NCBI RefSeq assembly: GCF_000003815.2
Contig: NC_049995.1
Span: 4,834,409-4,898,408 of the forward strand
Origin: Branchiostoma floridae
Lineage: Eukaryota; Chordata; Leptocardii; Amphioxiformes; Branchiostomatidae
Direction of reading: 5' to 3'
Length of the DNA: 64,000 nt
Shown: positions 26,301-38,300 of the stretch, piece by piece
Layout of the letters: each line of letters starts with the position of its first letter
How positions within the stretch are numbered: position 1 is the first letter of the stretch
The notes under the pieces: model-generated
The model's database searches: none
What the model was told of the DNA's origin: nothing
What the model saw: the letters and a program-made list of their open reading frames with translations, nothing else
Position numbers and translations under genes: made by a program

Positions 26301-29300
26301 ATGAAGTGTGATACATGCCACTCTGCTGACATCACCTGGTAACATGTAGTCAAGTCAAGTGAAGTCAAAGTTTATTGCACGAGAGTCGTAACAAGCTTAA
26401 GTGCGATGGAAGGCAAAGTGATGGACATTGTATAAGAGACCTGGCTATATAGTAACAGCAATCTGATACAGTGCAAAAATCAGTTTCAAATGTCTTATTA
26501 GCTTTTTCAATTCATATAATCATTACCTGTGATGAGAAAATGCCCATCAATGTTAAAAAAAAAGATATAATCTAGTCAGAATGCACAGTTTATAACCGCA
26601 CATTTTCTTTACGATACCGAGGCGTTGGGTAATGATAATGGAAAAACACAACGTCCAAATAGTAGTTTGGAACAAAAGTAGAATCTTCTTCTTCTTTGGC
26701 AGTCCAGTCTTCAGGAGACTAATTAGAACGAAAGTAGAATAATGTAGGATATATTCAGTAATTTACTGACAATGACAATGAAGTTTATTGCATATTCAAG
26801 CCCCATCGAGGCTAAATGCAGTCAGTTTGATACAAAAGGTAGTAAACGCAAAGATTACTCCCAGACGCTGTTGACAAACCTTGGTTGCAAAGATCTTTTC
26901 CTCGATGAACTCTAAAGTGTATTTGTGCCAGGCAGCCGAAGGATCGAAGTCCAGCTTTACAACTTCTCCTAGTTCGGATTCAGTCCCGTTCGCAAATCGA
27001 CACCACATTCCGATGTAACTGTGACTGTTTGCTGTTTCTGAAACGCACATATAGTAATTACATTTTTCTGCTTGTAGTAGTGATACATAACCAGCAGCAG
27101 AGTCTCATTGAAGTAGAATGATAGGTAATTCGTCATTTCGGTTAGGGGAAAGAGAAGACACTGCATATCCGTCAGCTTTTCAATACCGGCTCCACAAAGG
27201 AAGGGGAATTCATAATTTGATGACAAGACACCACACAGTCGGCACACACCCTTCAGCTTTCAATACAGGTTCCATCAATGAATGCAAGATGGAAGGAAGG
27301 GGAATTCATAATTTGATGAAAAACGTTATATGGAATTAGGATATATGATTCTTACCTGCGTGAATTTGAAGTCCACAAGACGCATATGGAAAGCTGTTTG
27401 ACTGGAACTCTGACTGTGATGTGTTTCCTTCCAAATCAGCCTTCTCAATAGTCCACCAAGGGGGAGATTCAGACGGGAGGGCGGTCGAGGTTTGCGGGTC
27501 CGGGTCCAATGTCGGGCTGGTACAGGTACAGTTACAGTCTTCTACAAAGATAAAAACGATGCTTGAAAATGAAGAAACATACACCGTTTTTAGTTTGCAC
27601 GTACGTTACTATGAAGCCTGTGACACATGGTGGTGCCAATTCAATATTCTCCAAGCAGAGGTTGGGTCGTGGAGATAGCAGTGGTAGGTATTTTTTAGAA
27701 AAGCGAGCCAGCAAAATCCCAACCACTACGATCTGCGCGACCCAATATCTGATTGAAGAATACCATTTCAATGAGTTGAGTTGAGTTTATGCAGCTACAC
27801 GAAGCGGCATTTCATTAATCCATTCAGAAGGTAAATCTTTTGTATAGATAGCTAAACAGCACGCCATCCAAAGTGCAGTATAATGCAGTCTTTAGAATGT
27901 ATACCTGTTGTTGCTGTAACGTTGGAGGTATCTCCTGTATTGCCCCCTCCTGTCTCACAACAACTGCAGTTTGCATGGGTTCTGGAGATACCTTCCTTAT
28001 GTTCAAGGCTCATCTCGTTGTGATCTCCGACCACGCCGTCCGGTCCGTCCCAGAACACCACACTGGTGACAGCCTGGAGCTCGCCACTGGCAGCAATGAT
28101 GTCCATCTATGGGGTTGACATTGTAAACAGAGTATGTGGTATCAGTAACAGTAAGCCTTCAAACAGCACAGGTCGGAAGAACATTGATGCAATGGCGAGG
28201 CACTTCACGGACCTTATTAGTCTATTACAAGGAAGACATCCATAGTTCGGGTGCCATTGCCTTTTGGACCCGTGACAGGTCTATAGCGGCAAAATTAGGC
28301 AAGGACTTCGTCGATGAATAGATGACGCTTATGATTGGATATCTTGTAAATGATTTGAGCGCTGAAACGGATGTTTGCGTTTTAGAAACAGAAAAGCATT
28401 AACCTAAAGAGACAAACTTTTGAATCAAAATACTAGTATATCTAACCTCGTATTGACCCGCCCTTGTACAATCTACTTCGGTGTGGTACGCTCCCGACAA
28501 CATCCTCTCGTACTTAATATCGCGCGTCAGGTGAATCGACAAGCCGTCTTCCTCTTCAAATGAAAGCTGACGAGACAAATAAATACAACAGGTTATTTCG
28601 AAGAGTTTTTAATGTATCACTATATCAATTGACAATGGACTGAGTCTTAAGACTACGAAAACTAGAGCACAGGACCGTGCGACGGTAGAGATACTTGATG
28701 GAGACGAGCAGGTGGCCAGTCCTTGGCCTAAGCACTTTGGCAGATAGGCAAATATCAATTAGAAGGGTAGCAAATTGATTAACGACGTTTCTGACACACT
28801 CGTTTAACTGCATACCTGCTCGGGATGAAACAGAATACGCCTTTTTCCGGATACTCCCCACATCCCTGTCGTGTACGAAGGAGACCAGCTGTCGTGCATT
28901 TCGTCCATAGGAAAGGTCTTCTTGGGACAGGGATCACCCTCAGCGTTGGGGTGGTTGATGATCACACCTGCAAATGCAAAAAATACATCAATTGCTGAGC
29001 CGTTTATTTCTGAATGCACCATTACCAATTGGGTGGTGCCACAAGCCACGGACCTAGCCTATTTTGTTGCAGTGTTAATTCTAATGAGTATGTCAATGAA
29101 GAGTAGACAGGTAAGAAAGATAAGCCAAATAACAAATTACTCAAGCAACTAGATGTGATTTTAAAGCTCAAGTGCCGAAAAGTTCCAGACGTAGACCTTT
29201 CCTGTTGAGGATAGGATTGTATTTTTTTATCCTATTCAGCATCTCTAACTGATTTATACACATGTATACTCAGCAAACACCAAGCAACCTATTAACCCAT

Positions 29301-32300
29301 TCCGCCAGCCTACCCAGCTGCCATCACTTGTACATGTAGCCACATATTTTCGGAGCAAACTGTTGTTTGGATGGATATCTAGTGTCGATCAGGCTATGAT
29401 TCTTTAACCTGAAGTTCATTACCTTTCATTTCTGTTAAGGAGCTCTGGTGAGTCGCATCGCTTTGGAAGTCAAATCCATCCTTGACGTCTCCCGGCACAG
29501 GGTCCCGCAGGTCCAGCAGGATGGGAGGGGTGGTGGACTCAGTCACCAGGTCCGCCCGGTTGATGGCACGGAAGACTACATAGTACGGGGTGTCGGCCTG
29601 TGATTGGGTACAGAAAGAAAAACATTCTGTGCTTACCACTTTTAAGAGCTGATGTCTGTAAAAACCAAGCAAAATCAGAAAAAGTTGGCCAAACTCAAAA
29701 AATCGATTTTCCTTAAATTTTGTGTGGTGGTAGGGCCTTGGTCCAAACCTACAAAAATGGCAAAGTTTTAGATCTGCGGTCACCGGTTGCCATGGCAACG
29801 GCCATTTTTCAAAATGGCGGATTTTCACCAAGGGACGGCCTTGGTCGCGTCCAAAATAGGCCTTCTTTGGACTCCTGTAGCCCCCACAAATTAACAGATA
29901 TTTTATCAATTCTCGCATATGTTATTACCCATATTCTAATGAACAAAATGATATATAGTGATGCTCAAAATGTTTTTGTAGTAAGGTGCAGTAGATGTTT
30001 AAAAATGATGTGTTTTCGTGAATTTCCAAAATTGGCAAAAATCCATTTTTTGACCATTTTTATTGACCATTAGCTCATTATCAGGCAAATCAATTTGCTT
30101 GATTTTCGGCACAGTTATAGTTTGAACCTTTGTATACATTATATGTAAAAATAAATTTGGGCCTTTAACGTATCGAACCGTGGTGGCCCCCAGAGTAAAC
30201 CAATATTTCCATTTCAAGAAAATCGTAACCATAGAATTATTCCTGGAAAAACAGTCATAGCTTACCAGAAATGAATCTCGTTATCATTTTATGTAACAGA
30301 GGAACTTACCTATTACTTATAAAAGCAGGGTTGTTTTAGATTTTTTTTATAATTGCCTTTAAAATGATTTTTTTGAGTTTTTTTGGTCATTTTTAGACCA
30401 AAAAATGTATATTTTGGCCCCAGCACCCTGGTAATACAACCAAATGACCTGAAATTTGGTATGGGAATGTCCTGGACATGTACACACATGGGTTGATAAC
30501 TGGTTTGCCATATGATAGAACAAAATGCTGAATTTTGTGACTTATTTGGGGCATTTTCGGCCCCAAAACTACATTTTTGGCCCCAGTACCCTGGTTTTAC
30601 AACCAAATGACCTGAAATTTGGTATAGGAATGCCCTGGACACATGCGCACATGGATTCAATAACACTTTGGCATACTGTTCAATAAAATGCAAAATTTTG
30701 TGATTTTTGGTTGATTTTTTTCCCCAAAAAGTACATTTTTGGCTCCCCTACCCTGGTTTTACAACTGAATGACCTGGAATTCGGTATAGCAATGCCCTGA
30801 ACATATGCACACATGGATTCAATAACATGTTTTACATACAGTACAACAAAATGCTTAATTTTGAGATTTTTGCCAGTTTTTTTTACAAAATAAAAGTCAT
30901 TTTCTTGCTCCTGTTCCCTGGTAAATAACCAGTAAATAACCGGTAAAAAATTGGTATAGGAGCGCATTGGAAATGGCTTTTATAACCCGTTTTTGCATAC
31001 AGTGCAACAAAACGCTTAATGTTGTAATTTGTGGTCATTGCTTTACCCAAAGTACATTTCTAGCTCCTATTCTCTATTAGGCATTACAGGCAAATTACCA
31101 CCTGGACTCCAATAACCCCCACAAAGTAAGAGATATTCTATTGATTCCCGTATATGTTATTACCCATATTCTAATAAGAAAAGTGATATAAAGTTATACT
31201 CGAAATGTTTTTGTAGTGAGGTGCAGCAGATGTTAAAAGATGACGTGTCTTTGTAAAAAGTAAATTGCCAAAAAGTGTTATTAAAGTGTCCAGGGCACTT
31301 TCAGATTATTTAATTGGAAAAACAGGTTACAGGAGCCAAAATATTTTTTTTTGTAAAAAAAAATGGCAAAAAACACACACAAAATTCAGCATTTCGCTGT
31401 ACTGTATGACAAGCATGCCCTGGACATATGTGCGCATATGTCCAGGGCATTCCTATACCAAAGTTCAAGTCGTCTAAATTTTTTTAGTTGTGAAACCAGG
31501 CTACAAGAGCCAAAAAAGCACTTTTTTGTTTAAAAAAAATGGCCCAAAATAACAAATTAAGCATTTTGTTGTATTGTATGCCAAACGTGTTGTTATTGGA
31601 TCCAGTATGCCAAAATCATTATTGACTCTATGTGTACATGTGTCCAGGGCATTTTTATACCGAATTTCATTTACTTGTAAAACCAGGGTTTAATGGGCCA
31701 AAAATGTACTTTTGGGGCCAAAAATTACAAAAAGGAGCCAGAAATGTACTTTGGGTAAAACAATGACCAAAAATTACAACATTAAGCGTTTTGTTGCACT
31801 GTATGCAAAAACGGGTTATAAAAGCCATTTCAAAGGCGATTCTACATTTGTATACCGATTTTTTACCGGTTATTTACTTGGAAAACCAAGGAACAGGAGC
31901 AAAAAAATGCCTTTTTTGTAAAATAAATCTCAAAATTAAGCATTTTGTTGTACTGTATGTAAAACATGTTATTGAATCCATGTGTGCATATGTTCAGGGC
32001 ATTGCTATACCGAATTCCAGGTCATTCAGTTGTAAAACCAGGGTAGGGGAGCCAAAAATGTACTTTTTTGGGGAAAAAATAAACCAAAAATTACAAAATT
32101 TTGCATTTTATTGAACAGTATGCCAAAAGTGTTATTGAATCCATGTGCGCATGTGTCCAGGGCATTCCTATACCAAATTTCAGGTCATTTGGTTGTAAAA
32201 CCAGGGTACTGGGGCCAAAAATGTAGTTTTGGGGCCGAAAATGCCCCAAATAAGTCACAAAATTCAGCATTTTGTTCTATCATATGGCAAACCAGTTATC

Positions 32301-35300
32301 AACCCATGTGTGTACATGTCCAGGACATTCCCATACCAAATTTCAGGTCATTTGGTTGTAATACCAGGGTGCTGGGGCCAAAATATACATTTTTTGGTCT
32401 AAAAATGACCAAAAAAACTCAAAAAAATCATTTTAAAGGCAATTATAAAAAAATCTAAAACAACCCTGCTTTTATAAGTGATAGGTAAGTTCCTCTGTTA
32501 CATACAATGATAATGAGATTCATTTTTGGTAAGCTATGACTGTTTTTCCAGGAATAATTCTATGGTTACGATTTTCTTGAAATGGAAATATTGGTTTACT
32601 CTGGGGGCCACCACGGTCCGATACGTTAAAGGCCCAAATTTATTTTTACATATGATGTATACAAAGGTTCAAACTATAACTGTGCCGAAAATCAAGCAAA
32701 TTGATTTGCCTGATAATGAGCTAATGGTCAATAAAAATGGTCAAAAAATGGATTTTTGCCAATTTTGGAAATTCTCGAAAACACATCATTTTCAAACATC
32801 TGCTGCACCTGACTACAAAAACATTTTGAGAATCACTATATATCATTTTGTTCATTAGAATATGGGTAATAACATATGCGAGAATCGATAAAATATCTGT
32901 TAATTTGTGGGGGCTACAGGAGTCCAAAGAAGGCCTATCTTGGACGCGACCATACCTTCCCTTGGTGAAAATCCGCCATTTTGAAAAATGGCCGTTGCCA
33001 TGGCAACCGGTGACCGCAGATCTAAAACTTTGCCATTTTTGTAGGTTTGGACCAAGACCCTACCACCACACAAAATTTAAGAAAAATCGATTTTTTTAGT
33101 TTGGCCACCCTATGCTTGGTTTTTACAGACAGAGCCTCTTAAATTTGTCATTGGATGAAATACGGATTTACACACTACTCAATAGCCGCTTGAATCTTCT
33201 ACGAATTTCAAGCATTACAGTTGCTGACCAAAGTAAAAGTTTAGATCAAAAATAGCGATAGAAATATCCGTTTCATTTTTGTTTTTACGCTTAGCCTTGT
33301 TCCTTTTTTACTGTATATAATGTATATGTATGTGGTCACAATATCAGCTAGGCATCTGCTTAGTATCCTCATTCGAGTAAAGTCAAATTCATAGGTTCAT
33401 CAAAACAGGGTAGACTACTTCAGCAATTCATGGTATCATAATGTAAGAGTCTTTGTTATAAGATATTCAGGGCTAACCAGATACGATAGGGATTGCCTAA
33501 AAAGTGCGAACAATCTTTTTGCAATATGTGGGTAGAACGTTACGACACGTTTTCCTTCTATGAACTAAAACCTAAAGGTTCCATCTGAAATCCCATTTGC
33601 CCAACATGAAAATGCTTCATTCGTACCTTCAGATCAGTATCAACAAACAAGTAGGATGTCTCGTTGGCAGACACGGGCACGAAGTCAACTTCAACAGTAC
33701 GCTCTTCGTCGTGTGGTTGACACCCGCTGCCCGACAGTAAGGCGAGTTCGAATCGGGCGATGCCGCTTGTGTTGTCATAGTAACCATCCCATAGTACTTC
33801 CACCCGGTCAGACATGGCCGTGTACATGACGTTCTAGTAGAGAAAAATGCACACTTAGAAATTTCCAGCTGTTGAGAAAGTAGATTGTATTTTCAAAACA
33901 TACAGACTCGCTGCAACTAATTTCTGTTTTCTACACACTCAAAACTCAAATAGTATCATTTTACGGACATTCAGTGTAGATGATGTAGGTCGATTAGATA
34001 ATCTGCCTACTAGAGGAGGATAACGTCAGCAACGCCGAATGGAGCACTTTCTAAAGTCTAAATAAAGGCACAACCAAACGCTCAAATGTTGTTAACGGGA
34101 TTTCTTTTCACCCGTCAAAATGAACACACACCACTAGAACAACATTTGTAGTCAATAACTGAAATTAGTATAGCATTCACCAAGGAAACTAAAATGCTGT
34201 GTTATGAGTCAAAGTATCCCTTCTTGTCTAGTAATGATCTGTCTCTTCACCTTTTCTCCTGGTGATCCAACAAGTACGCGTCCTCCCACCGGAGGGCTGG
34301 TATCGATGGTGACGTCAGCTAGAGCCATGGCGCACTGGGCTGACTCATCCGTTGCCACGACAACGATGTGGTAAGTGCTGCCATCTTGTAGAGCTAGGCC
34401 TTCCTGCTGAATCATGGTGTTTTTGCCCACTTTGGTAAGAGGATAGACGTCAAACAGATGGGCGTATTCGTTGTTGGCGCCTACGTACCCCTCGGTGTTA
34501 AAGTTTTGCTGGAAAGTGGCAACATGAATCCATAAGACAATGGCGAATGGTAGAATGGCGAATTGTTTTCCAATTCATACTAATTACAACAAAATTGAGA
34601 ATACTTAAGATAAAAAACGTAGAAATCAAACAATGCACCAATCAGCATGTACCAGTTTTAGACAGTCCTTATCATCAAGCTCCGTCCGGTTAGTTGTTAT
34701 GCCCCATTGGTAGAACAGTATCGGCATGCTGAACTCAAAGTCACTCCAGGCCACCGTAATGTTCGCGTCAGAAGAAATGTATCTGCGGGTAACGGACAAG
34801 CATAAGGAATTTAAATTTAAAAAATACAGTCGATAATGGTATGTTACAATTAGAGGCAGATACATGCAAAGAGTGCACTGCAGTATGACTTCGATACACA
34901 ATGTCATGTAAGGCTCGATATAAAGTTTATTTAAAGACTTTTTGCATATGTGTAATAAAAGCATGCAAGGACAAAGCAGTTCTGTTTCTTTTTCAAAGTA
35001 TTCGAATAGAGTGGAATACCAGAGAAAAGAGAAACATTGGGAATGCAGGTTTCTGTATACCTTGGAATGTCTATTTCCCCATGAGATATGATGTCACCAC
35101 CAAATCCCACCCGGATGCCGTTTGACGTCACTTCCGTCCTAGATGACGCGAGGCTGACCGCTCTGACCGTGACGTAATAGATGCCCGTCCTCGGAATGAG
35201 ATGGAGATATTCAAAAGTAACGGTTCTGTTCCGTCCGACATTGGTGAACGGGCGGACGTTGGTACGGGTACTTGGGTACCGTCTGTCCGTTCCTACGGCC

Positions 35301-38300
35301 ACCTCGTAATAGTCCACAATTTGGTGGTCTCCAATTTCCAAAATTTCTCCTTGAAATATAAAGAATGATAACATGATTAAGTATTTGATTTACCGATTAA
35401 AGTCATCAACGAACTTAAATTACAGAGCGAATGCCATCAGATAGATAAAAAGATAAAATTTTGAAACACTGTAACATGTTAGTTTGTCTTCAATCTTATT
35501 TCAAAAATAAAAAATAGAACTGTCCTGTTATGTCTTAGGTCCCAATTCCCAACCCGGAGCCTGGCCGGGTAGCTTTCGAAAACGAAAATATGAAATAAAA
35601 GGCAAGAAAACACACCGGACGTAAAAAAAGTAGTCAAGAACATAGTTGGTATATATTTATTGGTAAACACTTCTATTTTTCGCTTCCGCAAACATTTCTG
35701 TCGGGCCCCGGTTTGGAAATGGGACCTTAGCCTAACACAGAACTTACCATTTATGGCGGCGTCCTCCCTGAGGCCATATTCTTTCCCGAAGCTGTCCCAG
35801 TTAGCTGATAGTGACGTCACGGATTGTTGGTAGGACAGGTCGAAACCGATGATTGGTCCGTCCCTGACTACCCCGGGTACGAGAGCTTCTAACTTGATGG
35901 TGACGCCATCAGACCTGATGGAATAGCTGTATCCAAGGTGATTGGTTGCCCTGACAACGGTGTAGTACGTTTCACCGTCCCTGAGGTCGAATTCGTCCGA
36001 GGTAGCGCGGTCTTCGCCTGAATGTAAAATGGCAAAATTACGGCTTCGACTCGACCTTGTTTCAGTCAGGTACACACATATAAGAAGAAAATTTTCCCCA
36101 GCCATTTTACAAGTCGACCAAATGTGAAAAGAGGTATTGCGACACGAAGTTCAATCCAGCTTCGGCGAGCGAAAAAGTCATTGGTTATAACATTTCGAAA
36201 TAGTTATGATACCGACAAGCTTATAGTAACGTTATGTTTCACATCACACGACTATGGCGTTTTTTTTTAAAACTCAGACTCCATTATGTTGGTTAATAAT
36301 ATAATGGCACACTCAAAATTATACTAAAAGTGTTTGCATTTTGCCTCTGTATGATCGACATGTCGATGTCTATCTATCAGTCTACATCTAGTAGTAGAAT
36401 CACATGCAAAAACACTAGAAAAAGTTGTTACCTGGCGACAGTTCAGTAAGAGGTAAAATCTCGAACCCGTCCAGCCTGACCACTGACCACTCCGTCTGTA
36501 TGGAGGGGCACGGGTCACCACTGAAGTCCCAGTGTGCGCTGATCTCTTCATTATGGTTCTGGAACTCTCTGTGAACGATACAAGCGTGTGAATAGATTTA
36601 AAATATGTCCATTTTCAACTATACATCTGCAAAGTAAGGCAAGATGATATATAACTTGTTGATACATGGGGATAAGGAAAGAAAATTTGTTTATCAAATT
36701 CAGTGAAGTCTACAAACTAACCGCTAACTTACCACTTGCTACACTTACGTCACTTCTTCCCGAGCACAACAGCTATCTAATACCCAAACATTGTGACAAT
36801 AACTTGTTCAGAACATGCAAGGCTCCGCTGCAGTAGCATGGAAAGCCGCTAGGGGGCCCCAAATCTAATCATTTTCAGTGTTTTTAACACCCCAGCAACA
36901 CATCAAGTATGAAACCAATCCATCCAGCCGTTCTTGAGTTATATTGTACACAGACACACAGACATACACAAACGCTGGTGAATATATGACCCCCATAAAT
37001 ATCTAATGACTGTAACAAAAGAAACTACGTCTTACATGTCACCCTGATTGACTTTGCCGTCGTTGACAGCGAGAGGCTTGAGTGGCGGTAACCCTGCACT
37101 GATCTTACTGATGTAGACCCCGTTAGATACGGCAACACTGGATAGTCCTGCGGCGTTGTGTCCTCTCACTGTGACAAATACCTTCAGAAGAAAAAGTGGT
37201 AGGGTTTTAGTGTAGATTTTCCTTTGTATGATATCGATATAAGTCTTATTTCCTCACTTCAGGTACTTGAATAGTAAAGAGACATACCCCTGTTGTCATA
37301 TTCCTTAGTCTTCGATACACCGACTCTAACTAATCATACAGTTCACTACATGTGTGCAACTACCAAGAAGTGAGAGGAAGTCGAATGTACTGGGATAGAT
37401 TAGACGTTTATATGTACAAAGATATGTATATGTGAACTGTGCTTAGCCCAGTTGGGTTGAAATGTACAATAAAGGTCTTCATTCATTCATTTATTTAACC
37501 TATTCTTACTTAGGGGCAGATGGCATAGTGGATATGTGGAAATCACAAAAGTAGCCTACTTCCTGCAGACCCTTTCCAATTCGGACACATGGCCAAAATA
37601 ATATGATATGAACCTTACATATCCTTATTGTTAGTAATGACTACTTGATAGAGAGATCGACTGAAAGGTAGAAGGTCGATTTTTACCTGTCTGATAACCG
37701 ACAGGTCCAAGTTGTTGACAACAAAGAAACGAGCGTCAGGATCGGGAACCTGGTTGAAGCTGTACAGGTCTGCTCCTCCCGGCACAGTGCCAACTGCCAC
37801 TTCGTACCTAAAACGTGCAAGGTAGTTTTTGCTTTAATGTAGTCTATGTGTTGATATGAAAGATATGTGCGTCTCAAATCCTTGATTTCTTCACACACTT
37901 CAAATTTTTTTACCGACGCCGTATAAGGTTTTGAAATCTAAGCTTCGTATTTCTTAAAATGCAAAATACACAATTCCGTTATATAGAGTACCTGGTGATT
38001 GGTGTTTCCGGATCTAAGAATGGTTGCCACGTAACAGCAACATGAGTGACAGAAGCTTGGCACACCGCATCCATCGCCTGGCATTCTAAGGCAATAAACA
38101 AATTTTGTTTTTCATCTCTTTTCACAACGCATGCCTTAATTTATCTCACCAACAGTGCTTGACACGAGAGTTGTTTTAGCAATTCTTCGAAAGGACTGTG
38201 ATAAGTTACAAAAATGATATATATTAGGACAAAATGTATCGTGCCTTCTTGGTTGTCACATGCTTCTGGCCCATGCGAATCATCTCCCTCTAAGTCAGCA

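Noticed and set aside
30313..32858. Mirror-image frames of 95-126 codons on both strands
   Set aside because: They are translations of the 3.5-kb inverted repeat and its 163-bp units; near-identical products on opposite strands show this.
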